DNA from: Cladocopium goreaui
Taxonomy: Eukaryota > Sar > Dinophyceae > Suessiales > Symbiodiniaceae
DNA: 64,000 nt
Direction of reading: 5' to 3'
NCBI GenBank assembly: GCA_947184155.2
Contig: CAMXCT020003146.1
Coordinates: forward strand, 303,166 to 367,165
The notes under the pieces are model-generated. The model did no database searches, was not told the origin of the DNA, and was given only the letters and a program-made list of their open reading frames with translations. The position numbers and the translations under genes were made by a program. Within the stretch, counting starts at the first letter, position 1. Each line of letters begins with the position of its first letter. Shown in pieces: positions 46,851-60,100 of this stretch.

Positions 46851-48891
46851 TTGCCGTTGCGGCAACGTTTTTTAAAAACGTGGCAGCTGACGAGCTTTTT
46901 CGGCGTCACCGTCTTCGTTCAGCTGGGATTTTTGGATCCCATGCTGATTGCCCTGAACTGGCCCATGGTGATCAACAAATTGCAGGCGGCTGCTGGATCC
47001 GGTGGATTAAAAACGAGCGAAGCATTGAAAAACCGAGGAAAAATCCCCATGAGACATTTTGTTGGAGGATTTTTGGTCTATCTGATTTTTAGGCACCCCC
47101 CATTTTTGGAAGGTTTTTTTTTTTGCCTGGACATGTCGAGAATAGGATGAAAGATAACTGAACGATGAACGATGTGCTAAAGGACTTAGTGTTTGTGGAT
47201 CTGATTTTCATGGCCAATACGGAGGTTTGGCGGCTTCTGACTCCAGTCTCTTTCTTCGGAACCTTCAGCTTCCAGTTCTTGTTCCAGATGTGCGCCGGGA
47301 AGAGAAATAGAGATTCAAGTTCAAGTGGAGTACATCAACTGAATCCATTCTGGCCAGGTATTTTTTCTCATCCTTCTCTTCCAAACTTGAGCAGAACGAG
47401 GCGCGACCAAGTTATGCCGGCGCCAAAACTCAAGGTTTTCTCAATCTATTGCAATTGCTATGGATTTATTTAGATGAGAAGAGGGAGGGTGCAGCATGGT
47501 GCAATACATTGTTTTCCACAGGCCTTCGCCGCACCCGGCGACTACCTTTTCTTCTTGCTATTGCAGATTGTGGTGGAGCTGCCTCTGTTGAAGTCGAGTT
47601 TGCGAATCCACAGATCTCTTGGAAGATCATCTGATGGGTCGAAATCCCAAAAAATGATGGTTTCTTCCAAACCATCATTTTTTTTATCGGTAAATAGTCT
47701 AATACAGTTAAATATGTAGAAGGACCAAATTTTGTGGGTCCATTGACATCCTAACTTTGATCCGTTTCCATGATCTGCCAGCTCTTGGACGTGATCTCTC
47801 TGGCCTTAGCTTGGCCCAGTGGATTTCCATTCCTGGGCCCATCCTTGGTGTTTGCCATCCTCTACTACTGGAGTCGCCGGTGCCTCAAGGGTTGCTGCAG
47901 GGTTCTCTTGAGAGACAGAAGTACAGTGGCGCAGTGTTTGCTTTTGTTCACTGTTATTGACCACAAATCCAGGTAGGGAACCGTATGCCAAGCTCTCATT
48001 CTTTAGCTTCAGCATCCAGGCTCTTGCACTGACCATTGAGATCCATCGATCACATAGATCACCTCGTAATTGGTTCACGGATATTTTTTGCATCAATTGT
48101 CCGCTTTTCAGGGCTACCAGTTCCCCTTTGCGCTGCTGTTTTTCCAGCTCTTGATTGGCATCTTGGCTGCAGATCGACAGTTGACATCAGAAAACTCCGG
48201 GCCACCGCAGGTGGCAACATTTGGATGGATCTCTTGGGTTTGGCCTCTGGACACATCTACTACTTCTTGCATGAGGCTGGGAGAGCATACTTAATTTTTT
48301 TGCAGTATCCTCTTGGATCATTACGGCCTCTCACAGGATGTTTTCCAAAGTTCTTTTAGTGACTTGTTCTGACAGCAAACCCTTCAGTTGGATGTGCATA
48401 GATGAACTGATTTGCACTGGCACTGGACAGCAGAACCTTGAAGCGGGTTTGGACCTGGGATTTGGGTTCAGGGGAGCAGATTGCGATAGATCCGATAGGC
48501 TATCACAGCTGATTTTGTTGAAGATAAAATGGGTGTTGCAGCATTGAGATACCGACATATAGATCATTAGCGTGGCCTGCTCCAGCTTGTCCCAAGACTC
48601 AAACAGGATGTTTGGTGCCGCCCCCAAACCCACACAATCCGTGATTCTTATGATCAGGAATCCTATGGTTTTATAAAAGGTTTGAGGAGTCCCATCCCAA
48701 ATTTAGAGCAGCGATTTCTCCGAGTTGATCCTGGACAGGTTGTTCCACAGGAGTATGGATATACCTTGATCAAAACTCCAGCGGCTTTGACCAACTTCAT
48801 GGCCAGACAAACCGGCAGAGGTGCGGTTGACCCTTCTTTCGGGCAATTTGTTTGTGGCAAAAATCCAAGACATGGATTGACATGGATTTAA
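46851..48891 (+). CDS. Derlin family protein (DER1-like)
   Basis: Derlins are rhomboid pseudoproteases of the ER membrane that help retrotranslocate misfolded proteins; dinoflagellates may also use relatives for plastid import. Exons: about 46851-46985, 47225-47289, 47358-47400, 47522 to about 47575, 47782-47879, 47977-48019, 48112-48157, 48211-48275 and 48739 onward. The spliced frame gives TSFFGVTVFVQLGFLDP (first membrane helix), VWRLLTPVSFFGTFSFQFLF with the WR motif, GDYLFFLLLQ, GPSLVFAILYYWSRR, PYAKLSFFSFSIQ, GYQFPFALLFFQLLIG, then DLLGLASGHIYYFLHE with the GxxxG motif, then GYTLIKTPAAL. Phases agree at every junction except 47575/47782, where three donors are possible and the acceptor is followed by C. 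Donors are mostly GC (five of seven resolved). The first exon lacks an ATG, so an upstream exon is missing. The last exon's end and any C-terminal signal are unclear. Confidence 0.85.
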
Positions 48892-50159
48892 CTATATAGA
48901 TAAAAATATATAGATAGAAATGAGACCTGGATTGAAATAGATAGGAATTGTCCAAATAGCCCTTGGTTGATGCATCAGATCAATGCCTCAATAGCTCTCA
49001 ATGCGTATTGGTTTCTCGGGAACTTCATTTTGCCAGCTTTGGCCATCGCATCTCCAGCTCCAAACTGATCACCAGGTGTCCCTCAAGCTGCCCAACAGCA
49101 GCAGACGAGATTTCAGGGCAGAGGCCCATGACTTACAGAGCCAAGGGGGCAGATCTGCAGCGGTTTTTCATCCTGGGATCCACAATTCACTGGGTTTTTG
49201 GTTGTGTTTAGCAGCTTTATTGATTTTTTTGGGAAGCTGAGGTCAAACTCTGGGTGGCAACTGATGCCAAACGCCGGGCCGGGCCTGGAAGTGTCTAGTC
49301 GAGTTGAGTTTTCAGCCAGGACTGGAGGCCAGCGTACAGCGGTCCCAGGCGGTCCCAGCGGGGGCAGCGCTCCAGGTCCTAGGTGAAAAACTGCCATGGC
49401 CAAGTTCGCCAGGCAATTTGCGGTCGAAAAAAGGCAAAAAGGGATGTGAAGGGCACCAGCTCACGGTGAAAGATGTGAAGGGAAAGGCGGGTAAAGGCAT
49501 GGCAATGCAGCTACTGGATGCTTCTCTGGCTCAGAAATGTGTTGGTGGGATGTTTGTCACATGCCTTTTTTTGGTCAGATTCTGTGACTGTGAGACAGAA
49601 CTATGGCATATATGGAAACCATCGGTAGCCCCGCTCCAGCAATACTTGTGCTAACTTTTGACTCAGCGCCATGGGTTCCTCTGGCTCCAAGCAAGAGGTA
49701 TCGCGGTATCGCGGGTTGGGAGCATGACATGGCATGACATGGCATGACATGGCATGACATGGCATGACATGGCAAAGGTCTGGAGTTACCAATGAATTAT
49801 AGCATTGAACTAAACTACTTGTCTTCAATTTCCCTTTATTTAGCTTTGATTTTGACATTCTTGTGTCCTTTTGTACCTTGTCTTCAAGTCCTCAAGCGAT
49901 GCTTGTGAGGTGGATCCATGATTCTAAATCTTGCTCCCTTCAACCACGACTCAAAATATGCAAGGTCCGAAGAAATGATCCCTGTCAGTGCATCCGAAGA
50001 AACGACGTTTTTTCTCTTAAAAACACACATCTATATATATATATATTATATCATAACTCTAATATAAATATACATAATATCTTGCTCGATGCTTTCTGGG
50101 CTTGCTACTGCCTTCAGCTGACAAGCGTTTCGAAAGTGCTTGATGTGAAACCTCTACCC
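48892..50159. other. Intergenic or 3' part of Derlin; short tandem repeat
   Basis: A Lys/Gly-rich open piece lies at 49425-49560 (+) and is unrecognised. (GGCATGACAT)n, about five to six copies, lies at 49726-49774. A TA run lies at 50033-50048. Short exons of the Derlin C-terminus could be present but were not identified. Confidence 0.4.
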
Positions 50160-50558
50160 ATGCTGTGTGAGGCTCCACCGGTCAAAAAACCTACGATGAA
50201 GATGTGCTGTGCATGCCCTGAAACCAAGGTGCTTCGGCTATTGCAAAAGACTCCCGAATGAGATATGACATTTCAATACATTTCAAATGCCTATTGTTTG
50301 AAAATGGGGAACTGCCCCAAACTCCAATGGTCTTAACATCATCACCTCCCCCATCACCATTCATTGGGGGTAAATCCACATCTGAACGAACTCAACAGGG
50401 CTGGTTTGACTGAGGAACCCGGGCAGGGTACCCTAAATCTTGATGCTTCCAAGGCGGCCCGAGACGAGTGCATTGCCATGAACGGTGAAGAGAAATGCAA
50501 GGCGTTCATAGAAGCGCACAAACAGTGCTTGCGTGCAGAGGGCTTTGATGTCAAGTGA
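50160..50558 (+). CDS. COX17: COX17, copper chaperone for cytochrome c oxidase
   Basis: Carries Cu(I) in the mitochondrial intermembrane space to SCO1/COX11 for cytochrome oxidase assembly. Two exons, 50160-50228 and 50454-50558, joined by a GT-AG intron of 225 bp, give 57 residues (yeast and human proteins are slightly longer). The copper site CCACPETK ends exon 1; exon 2 continues AARDECIAMNGEEKC and IEAHKQCLRAEGF. All six cysteines are present: the Cys-Cys pair plus a twin Cys-x9-Cys arrangement (nine residues between each pair), as needed for the coiled-coil-helix fold made by Mia40. The start at 50160 is the first ATG before a Lys/Pro-rich lead; an upstream exon is possible because the frame is open further left. 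Confidence 0.93.
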
Positions 50559-51579
50559 AACAAAGATGCCTGAAGAACGCAATCCCATCTCCAGTCTGAA
50601 ACTTGGATTCCAAGCCATTCCGCAGATTCGGCACAGAGTTCACGACATCATACTGTTTGGCGAGAGATTTGTCATAGAGGTGGCATCTATTTTTGCTACC
50701 ACCACCACCGCCTGAGGTTATGCCAGCTTGATGCCTCAGGAGTTGCTTTGCTAGTGACAATCCTACAGAAATGAGGTGGTGGCAAAAGAGCTTGGGACGT
50801 GTGCACCACAACATGCCTCAGAAATCTTCAGAAGGCTAAGAGTAGTCAAAAGACTTCCAGTAATTAGACTGAAGTGTCTACAACTTGCTCCCCTGACTGG
50901 AATGGAGTATAAATTCACAAGTCTTCAAACCTGTGATGCTCAAACATGCAGCGTTTGGCTCTGTATTTTTATTTTGAGAGCAGGGAGTACGTCCTTCACG
51001 GCGTCCCTTGTTTGCACTGGCAAGTCCGACTTAGTCCTGGTCAAAGATTGTTTCACCCCGTACTTCTTTAGAACTTGTGAGCCTCATCACAGGTTTGTGC
51101 TAGCCGTTCCTGCATGGTGGGAAGCTTTTGTGCATGGCAACCTGGCAACCATAGTCTCTCTCATCCCTTTGACACTGAGACCGATGAAAAGGGCGGCGCC
51201 GCCCTTTGCCCCACCCCCTCGTCTTGGAGCTTAATCTGCCACCGCCCACTTTTCAGTTGTTGTCTGTGCGTTCAGAAGCACAACTCTGCTGGATCTTATG
51301 CGTTGCTGACGTAGCAGATGTATTGAACAAAAGTGCTCTTGTACTCATTTTGTTGTGGTGTAAATAAGCACCGGGATCTTTTCTCAGGAAAGGAGCCTGC
51401 GTCACCTTATTTTGCGTCCGTTATCCAACACAGCAGTGTTGCGGGACGAGGTCCAGACAATGATGGCAAGACTCTCGCAGGAACAGTGGATGAGCCAAAA
51501 CCTCGGTTCTGCAGCGCAGAGGGCACAGACTGATTTGAGCCCACTCGAACCTGCAGATTTCGGTCGTGCTCAGTATTCT

Positions 51580-51770
51580 TCTTCTCCTTCTTTCTCTTTC
51601 TCTTATTCTTATTCCTATTCTTATTCTTTTTCTTATTTTTGTTATTCTTGTTATTACGACCTATTGTTAATTGTTATTGATAAATTATTATGTTTGTTAT
51701 TATTATTATTACTATTGTTATTACTATTGTTAATCATTATCATCATTATTATTAGTTATTAGTATTATGT
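51580..51770. repeat. TTC/TTATT-rich microsatellite
   Basis: Begins as (TTCTCC/TTCTTA)n and passes into (TTATTA)n with interruptions. Confidence 0.9.
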
Positions 51771-51977
51771 AAACCTGTCCATGAACCTGGGGGACGCAAC
51801 TAGCACGTTTTTCTACTGTACTTACTTGGAGCCTTGTCAAAGCTCAGCCCTGTTTTTTCCGTTGATGGCGCCCAAGAAGTCGAGGTTTGCTTCTTGGGAA
51901 GCTGCAGCAAAAACCCCCATGGAACTCAGATTACAGTCAGGCCTGGTGGACTCTGGTGGCTCAAGAAGGACTCAGGA

Positions 51978-52087
51978 TACCCGGCCTGGTAAACTAACAA
52001 AAAGCCATGGAAAACCACCATTTTGAATGGGAAAACTCACTATTTCAATGGCCATTTTCAATAGCTATGTTAGTTTACCAGAGGGTA
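51978..52087. mobile_element. MITE copy 2, TA target site
   Basis: A 110-bp element related to 16582-16687. The left end TACCCGGCCTGGTAAACTAAC pairs with the right end GTTAGTTTACCAGAGGGTA, except for two extra or changed bases near the left tip. The internal GGCCATTTTCAATAGCTAT is shared with copy 1. The longer terminal inverted repeat is better preserved here than in copy 1. It sits about 370 bp before the first placed carbamoyl-phosphate synthase exon, possibly in a 5' intron. Confidence 0.85.
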
Positions 52088-52455
52088 TCAGTGTTGATTG
52101 GTTAGTCCATGGGGTTGGTTTAGGGGAAACATGGAGAAAAAAAATTGCAGGAACTCATGGTGTCCCCATCGAATGTGGGGCTTTCCTGCAACTTTTCCCT
52201 TCAAAGAAATTCTAGGATTAATGCGGGGGGTAGTGGCCCAAGTGGTTTATTGGGGAGTATGAACTAACCCACAAATAACGGGGTGCCGCGAGGCCTGTTA
52301 CATGGGATGGGAAAAGGGGGTGTGGCTTTCATGACTCACTTGCCAGGTGAGTGCTGGCGGGGATGGAATTTTGGTGCCAAACGGCCTTAGACTCAGACAA
52401 CAACAACTGAAGAGATCCTCACGACAAGTTTTTTTTGACTGAAGGTCAGTGGCAG

Positions 52456-55400
52456 GCGAAGTGGTTTTCTGCACAGCAATGATGGGATATCCGGAATCCC
52501 TCACAGATCCATCATTCGCAGGCACAGCATTTTGAGCCTTTGGTCGGGAGGTAAACCTCTGCTGACTGGTGCAATGATCCGTGAGAAGAGCCAGGGAAGA
52601 CCCGGGAAAAACGGTTCCTAAGCACAGCCGCCAGATGCCGCCAGGTCAAATCCTTGTTTTGACCTATCCCCTAGTGGGAAACTATGGCGTGCCGCCAGAT
52701 GAGAATGATGAACTGGGCATTCCAAGGATGGAGGGCAGAGCCGAGCCGATGGGGTGGTCACCATCTTGACATTCCTGGAAACCCAAAGACCCAGAAATAC
52801 ATATATATATATATGTATATATATATGCATGTATTATATGACATAGGGTTATTGCAACAGAGAATCGTAGGAGTCATACTCGTGAAGATTCTAGCCATAC
52901 CGGCCCATACCAAATGCGACCAGATGAAACCAGATGAAACCACATGACAGCACCTAATATGGATCCATATGGATCCATATGGTATGTTTGTGTTTGGGGG
53001 GTTCGCCACTCAGAGGTATTTCGAAGGTAGCAAAATCTTCCCTGTGGCCGTGGTGGTGTCCGAGTATTCCTTCGTGGCATCGCATTACTCTGCCGTGAAG
53101 AGCTTGTCCCAGTGGCTCGAAGAGTAACTTGGCGCCACGTAACCGACGTAAGCGTTGGAAGTTGGATGGGAAGCCACTCAAGTTACTAAGTTACATTAAG
53201 TTACACAGTTAGTTACTATAAGATCTATAAGTACTGTCCCAATTCCCAATACTGTAAGTGACAGTTGGTTCTTTCAGAAATTCCATGAGTAATGCCAGCT
53301 AGGCAGCTAGTTTTGTGAGTCTCCATTTCACGCTGTTTCATTCTATGCATTGGAATCTGAAGTTGTCGTTCGGCCAGGCACGAAGTGCCGGGTATTTTTG
53401 GAGTGGACACTCGTGCGATCACCAAGCGACTTCGAATGGAAGGCGAGCCGTGGGCGATTTGGGTGAGTTGTTCAACTCATTTATGCAATATCTTGACAGA
53501 TCTCAAGTGGGGTAGTTGCCAGATCATAATCATTCGAAACATAAGGCAAAAGATGACTTCATTCCTTCCTTGTTGTATGGGTACATCCAAAGTAGATCTA
53601 CATTATATCTGTATTCGACCCAAACATGGAAAACGGTGGTTCCCGGAAGCTTATGTTTACATCTTGCTTGTTATGATCCATGTTCTCTTGATGTTTAACA
53701 TGTTACCGTTTTTATTGTCTATTTTTTCCAGGTGGGTTTCTGGAGTTGTTCCCTTCAGTGATGTCTGCACATCACTGCCGGTTCATTGCTGCAAGGATTA
53801 CGGGTTGTTTATTTCTGTAAGAGAGGTTTACGTTTGCTGAGGCTGGTAGCTGCATTTCCTTTTTTAGTTTTTCCATTCATGGTCAGCCACCTCCTGATAG
53901 CTCAAAGAGAGCAATTTTAGCAGGGTAACAGTGTTTCAATTTACTGCCAGGGTTTTGAAAGCCTTTGCGGGTGTTTAAGTTTCTACAACATTCCTTGATT
54001 TGATTTTCTTTCGAGATGCTGTCATACATCTCACGGATGATGTCAAACTCTGTCATCAACCTCACGATCTTTTGCAGCTCAGCAAGTTCATTTCTCAAGC
54101 CCTCATCATCTTTTTGGAACAGATGCTCTTTGACAAACATTGGCAGGATGGAAAAGGAAAATGGAGGGCAGAAAAATGATTGCTCCGAAATACCTAAACA
54201 CAAGACATTATGTACTATACAATCAACGTCAAACTGTCACAACAGAAACAACAATTGCCCACGTCATAGAACACAATCACACTGAAAGTTGGCAACACAA
54301 TTTCCCCCAGACCCCCCTACAAAACACATCAATGGTAAAAAATACACATTGAAGATCAACATCAACTCATAAGAGCCTAACCCCTAAGCCATACTCCCTA
54401 GATATCCAATTTTACCACAATTCTTTCCCCATTTGCTTGATTTAGTCTCCCCAGTTTCAGGTTCAGCCCTTGGTGCCGTGGTGATGGGATCGGACTCAGC
54501 ACCTGCTTTGGTGGATCCGAACCTACGAAACCTGGTGGCTGAAGTGTCAGTGTCGCACCGCTCAGAGGGTTTCTGACATTTGCTGCAATTCAGTGCTTGA
54601 AAACAATTGAAAACCCCCACAAGGTGGTGCCCCATAGTTAGCGAAGTTGGTGCAAATAACTCTCATAACTATGGTTTATGGCAGATACAACGAACTAGTT
54701 AATGGGGCTTATAAACCAACTTATAACTGGGGGGCACCATCCTGCAGCCAAATTTTTGATTTGGTATAATCCCGATAAACAAATAAAAAAATGTGGTAAA
54801 GTCATGTAAAGTACTTTTCTATCCTTTTGGGCGTTACTATACTTGAAAAACATGACAATAATGCGATTTCATCATATGGACAATTGAATACGATTGATAT
54901 CATTTTGAGTTAAGGAACCACTATCGCCGCTTTTTTGTAGCTTAGGTCCAGCCCCAAACTGTATGTGCCACCCCAAGATGACGACGGGGATGGTAGCTGC
55001 AGCCTCAGTCAATGAGTCAACGACTAAATCAGAATCATGATCCTTTTGGAGGCTTTTGTCATGGTCAATTTTGGCAGCTCCGCGCAGGTGATGCTCCTTT
55101 GGTCATAGCAGTTGATTGCGGCATGAAGATCCAGCCTCAGAGTGGGGCCTGGTCAAAGATGGTTTATTTTCCCATGATATGGTCATCTCCCCATCATACA
55201 GGGGTTAACTAATACCCATGAAACAAGAACTCCCCAATGATGCTGGGATGACCATAGCCCATAACTTTCATCATGGCACACAGTGCGTGATCTGAGGTTT
55301 AACATTGTGCGCTTCTTTGTGTACTACCTTAGAGTGAGACTCAAGGTGGTTCCGTGGAATTATGACTTCTCCAAAGAGGTGTCTTGACCCGGAGGGCCAG

Positions 55401-56821
55401 ATGAGCAGCTGCAGACTTCAGGTAGTTTGTTGTAGACATCGTTATAAATGGTCTTAGATGCTTTAGATGTGCTTAGTGCACTATCTTTGGCTCCTGAAAT
55501 TTCAATTTCGCATGTTGTGAGGAATTTCTTCGCAGCTGAGGAATTCGATGGGCTCTTCATTAGCAATGGGCCTGGCGATCCAGAGAAGCCACCTGGTGAA
55601 AAAAAATGTCAGAATTGAAACTGCTTGAAACTAAGGAAGCTGTTCAGTTCTGATGGTCTCGAAGCATGCAAAACCAGCTGGTTGTTATATTATATATACA
55701 TATATATGTATGCTATATCCCCATAAAATGGCTGATTCAAACATCTTAACCTCGCTATTTTTCTTGGTTAAATCCCATCCATCAGATAAATTGTTAGGCA
55801 AAAATGATAAACAATTGATAAGTTCACCAGTTTTTGTTGGTTTTCATCCACTTCTAACCCGAGGTGCGATGTGACAGTGAAGTGCTTGCAGCAAGTGATG
55901 AAAGACCGGCCTCGTTTACCCATCTTTGGAATTTGCCTTGGCCATCAGCTGCTGTCGTTGGCTGCGGGCTGCAAGACGTACAAGATGAAGTTTGGAAATC
56001 GTGGCGTGCACTTGGACAAACATTTAGGCAATTGCATTTTTTGTGGCAGTTTATGGGATTTTATGGCATTGTTGATGGCAGTTGATGGGAGCGGTCACTG
56101 TGAAAAAGGGATGAACCCCGCTGCCATGTTCCTCTTTGCACATCTTTGCACCAGCGCCGAGGAACCAGCCCTGCATAGATCTGCGAACTGGCAGATGCTA
56201 CATCACATCGCAGAATCATGGCTTTGCTGTGGATGACTCCGATCTGCCTGAGGGATGGCACTCTCTTTTCGTCAATGCCAACGATGGCTCCAACGAGGGC
56301 ATCGCACACAAGGACTGGGATGGCTGGAATTTCCCAGATGTTCTGGTAGTGTTTAGGAAGTTTGAAAAACTGCCAGATCTATCAATGAGGATGAAGTGTC
56401 ATCCACTCAATTAGCTCAGAGATGACTTTTGGCCAGCTTTTGAAGACTCAAACCTTCATAGCTCTCATTGCGAGTTTCCCGGTTCCTGACCGGGTTCAAT
56501 TGCATCCAATCTGATAACGTTAGTGAATTCTGTTGCCAGGAGAAGCCGTGGCTTTCAGTTCAATTCCATCCAGAGGCTATGTCCGCTTGGCAGAAACGAA
56601 AACATGCTGAGTCTGGATGGTCTTGAAATGTCTTGAAAGCCACAAAGCCAGCCTTCTGGTATGATTCTTTGACAATCACGGGGATATCGGACATCACAGA
56701 ATCAGCAGATCCTGAACACTGCACTGTCATGTGACACGATGATACACGATTTTCTCAGGCTTGCTGTGGTCCAGTTGACACTGCATTCTTGTTCGACGAA
56801 TTTTTACGCATCCTGAGGCGG
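52456..56821 (+). CDS. Carbamoyl-phosphate synthase II, glutaminase (small-subunit) part
   Basis: Supplies ammonia from glutamine for carbamoyl phosphate. Exons: 52456-52521, 52645-52726, 53016-53123, 53378 to about 53446, perhaps 53732-53762, 54946-54992, 55088-55127, 55297-55378, 55541 to about 55595, about 55865-56007, 56162-56312, 56540-56575 and 56759-56821. Signatures in order: [105 protein letters not shown] (nucleophile Cys 55934-55936), [10 protein letters not shown], then [12 protein letters not shown] (catalytic His 56567-56569 and Glu) and [13 protein letters not shown]. All triad residues are present. The N-terminal exon(s) and the exact splice sites around 53446-54946 are unresolved. 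Introns begin GC, GA or GT. Confidence 0.92.
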
Positions 56822-57138
56822 GTCGCCATGATGTGGGGGAGCGTTTTATTTTTTTTTGGCTCGCCATGGTTGAGGTTGGTCCCATGGGTCCCATGGCTCC
56901 CATTGGTTCCGGTGCAGGGACGCCCAAGGAAGAAGCTTGACGACCATCAGCTACAAGCACCCACAAGCCATTACGAAGGCGGGTTGGAAATTTTCACTTC
57001 CTGACGGTCCTGACTCTTTCAAATATTTGCAAGATGTTGTTTTAAGTTGTTTTAAGTGTTCCAAACATACTTGCCCATTTTCCAGGATAATGACCTCAAT
57101 GTTTCATGGCCTGACTATAGTTGGTCACCAGCTGCCAG

Positions 57139-60100
57139 GTGTTGGTGCTGGGATCTGGAGGTTTGACCATTGGCCAAGCAGGAGAGTTTGACTACTCTGG
57201 AAGTCAAGCCATCAAGGCTCCCAGCTGCAGAATTAACCAGAACTCTGGCAGGGCAGTTGGCAACCTCAGATTGTTACAGGAGTATGTTGAAATATTTGTT
57301 TTCTTGGGGAGTTTGAATTGCTGGCAGCAAGTGGCTGATTGCCACCATACCACCCGGACACGTTCACCTGGTTTGCTGTGTCCAAGCAGGCTTTGCGCGA
57401 ACAGCACGTACAGTCAGTGCTGCAGTCCTTGCATGTTTGTAGAATTTGAAGCAAGACACATATCACATATCAATTTCAGGGGGCATCTGGATACAAAACC
57501 GTGGCAGGCCATAGCTGCCATAGCTACATATCAGTCACCTGCTATTCAGTGTATAGATTCATTTTTGGAAAGCAGAATTCAGTCTCTCTACATGGTGCCA
57601 GGATCAACCCGAACATCGCCACAGTGCAGACATCCAAGGGCTTGGCGGACCAGATCTTCTTCGTTCCTGTCACGCCAGAATTTGTTACAAAGGTGACCCA
57701 GCTAAATCCGGTGTATTTCAGGTTCCATTACAACATGTGAGGGTTCCCCAATTCAATATCTGGATGTTTTTTTGAACAATTCATGATTCATAATGTTCAT
57801 CATATTCCTAAATGGATACAAAAAATAACATTTGTCACATGGTTCCCCCATGAAAGCTCCATGACAGCCGAGGTCATTGAAAAGGTCCGACCTGATGGTC
57901 TTTTTGCCGCCTTTGGTGAGGATCTCAGGGAGCTCCAGCCACGACTGCCGAGCTCGAGCCGAGCTCCTGCCACGACTGCCACGACCGCCTAGGTGGACAA
58001 ACTGCCCTGAACTGTGCGGTGCAGCTTCACAGAAATGGTACTCTGAAAAAGTATGGAGTGAAGGCGAGAAAATCTCTATCCTGATTCTGAAATTGGATTC
58101 AAACATGAAGAGAATTGTGAAACTAATTGTGAAACTAATTGAAATCTGCTGAGATCTGTGGGTCAATGCAGTCAATGCCTATCGGACCCTTAGTTGGATG
58201 AGCATCCATTTCCCAGCTACTTTTGTGTGAAAGCCAGGATACCAGGGGTTTTGACCCACAATATCCCATAATGAAATTATCCAGATATTGTGTTATTATC
58301 CCATTTTTTTTTATGATTGACTTTTAAATCCCTCTTATATAGGATTATTATGGGTTAAGTGATCTCCTTATCATCGATCATAGTCAAATTCCTATTTAAT
58401 CATGGTGCTTTTTCCCCATTTTATCTTATGGTTTATCATCTGAATGATCTTAAAATCCCGCTTGATAACGTTTGAATTCCTATTTCATGATGGTGAACCC
58501 CCTTTGAACTGATGGTTTCAATGCTGGCGAACCGGTCCTTGTCCTGGCTTTCCTGACAGGTTCTGGGTACTCAGATCGATTCGATTGTGGCCACCGAGGA
58601 TAGGGATGTTTTCAAGGCGCAACCTGCAATCTTCGGACAACAAACTGGGTTTGTCTCAAAATAGATAAGAGATACCCAGATACCCCAAAATTTTCAATTT
58701 AAAAACTACTATGTTGTTGGGTAGAATTTGAGGTTGTAAACCAGTGGTTGTAAACTAGCAAACTCATCATGAACCACTGCTGCCAGGCCGGTGTTGAAAG
58801 CATCGGCGAGCAGTGTGCTCTGTCTGCCTGCGCTGATACTGTGGAAGATGCGAAGAAGGCACCACATGGATAAATGGCTTTGTCCCAAAATAGGGTACCT
58901 CAAATCCAATGGTTTATCACCATTCTCCCCATTAAGCTTGCACATTTTTTGATATGCCCCAAATCGATGCGCTCTTTGGAGCCACCGTTCCCTGGCCAGG
59001 CTGCAAAGGAAATTGGCTTCCCAGCACATTGGCTGCACAGATGCTCCGACGGCTTGTCGGAGATCCCTTAGTCTGGCCATTTCGGACATCGTTTGCCATG
59101 AATGGGGCAGTAGTCTTGTACTTTTTTTTTGTTTTTTGCAGGGTATATAAAGATATCCGTCTACCCAGTATGCATAAATCCATGGAATTGAATCCCATAT
59201 TAGATTCCGTCATCGTTGATTACCTATAAAATGTAGTGGAGTGTGCATGGGATGTTGGTTTTTGCATGAAACCTCCCAAAACGATACTGTAGGGGACTCA
59301 CAAAAAAACGATACGGCATACCCCCAAGGTATGGCACTTTTAATCTGGATGAATCAGTGGGTTAACCAGTGGATGGAATTAAGGATTCCCTTAATTTTTC
59401 AGGTAGCAAACCCATTTGAGTCAACCTTGGATAGGTGGTTTAGGTCTCTACTCATTTGCAATATGTACACGAATTTAAATGCATAATATATATATATACA
59501 TACATGATGATAATAGGAGTAACAATAACGAAAAGATGGTAATAATGATAGCAAACATGATTATTGATATTAGTACCAAGAACAACAACAACACTAACAA
59601 TATTTCTTAATAATAATCGTGTACATATATATAGTGACGGACAATCACTTAGAACGTATTTTGGGAAAAAAATCTGAATATTACTGCTTTTTTTACGTTC
59701 TAAGCCTTGCACTTAGAACGTCGAAAACCATACACTTAGAACGTCCAAATATCAAGATTCATCACTTAGAACGTACCGGGGATTTAACACTTAGAACGTG
59801 TCTAGGTCACTGATTTAACACTTAGAACGTCGAAAACCATACACTTAGAACGTGTCTATGTCACGTCATATGGTAATTGTTCATAATTATAGTGGCGGAC
59901 AATCACTTAGCACGTTCTAAGTGTTGGTTTACGTTCTAAGTGATAAATGGGCCTAAGTGATATTTTGACGTTCTAAGTGATGAATTTTCCCTACGTTCTA
60001 AGTGATGAAATTTTGCTACGTTCTAAGTACGAAAAAAAAAAATTGGAAAAAATTTTACGTTCTAAGTGATTGTCCGTCACTATATATATATATAATATGA

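Larger units (their letters stand above)
50559..52455. other. Intergenic / 5' region of the carbamoyl-phosphate synthase gene
   Basis: An open frame of 152 codons (50776-51234, +) and another at 51412-51560 (+) with a helical Gln/Arg/Leu-rich reading are unrecognised. A TTC/TTA-rich microsatellite spans 51580-51770. The first exons of carbamoyl-phosphate synthase should lie here. A short piece at 51919-51941 that reads MELRLQS is a candidate only. Confidence 0.4.
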
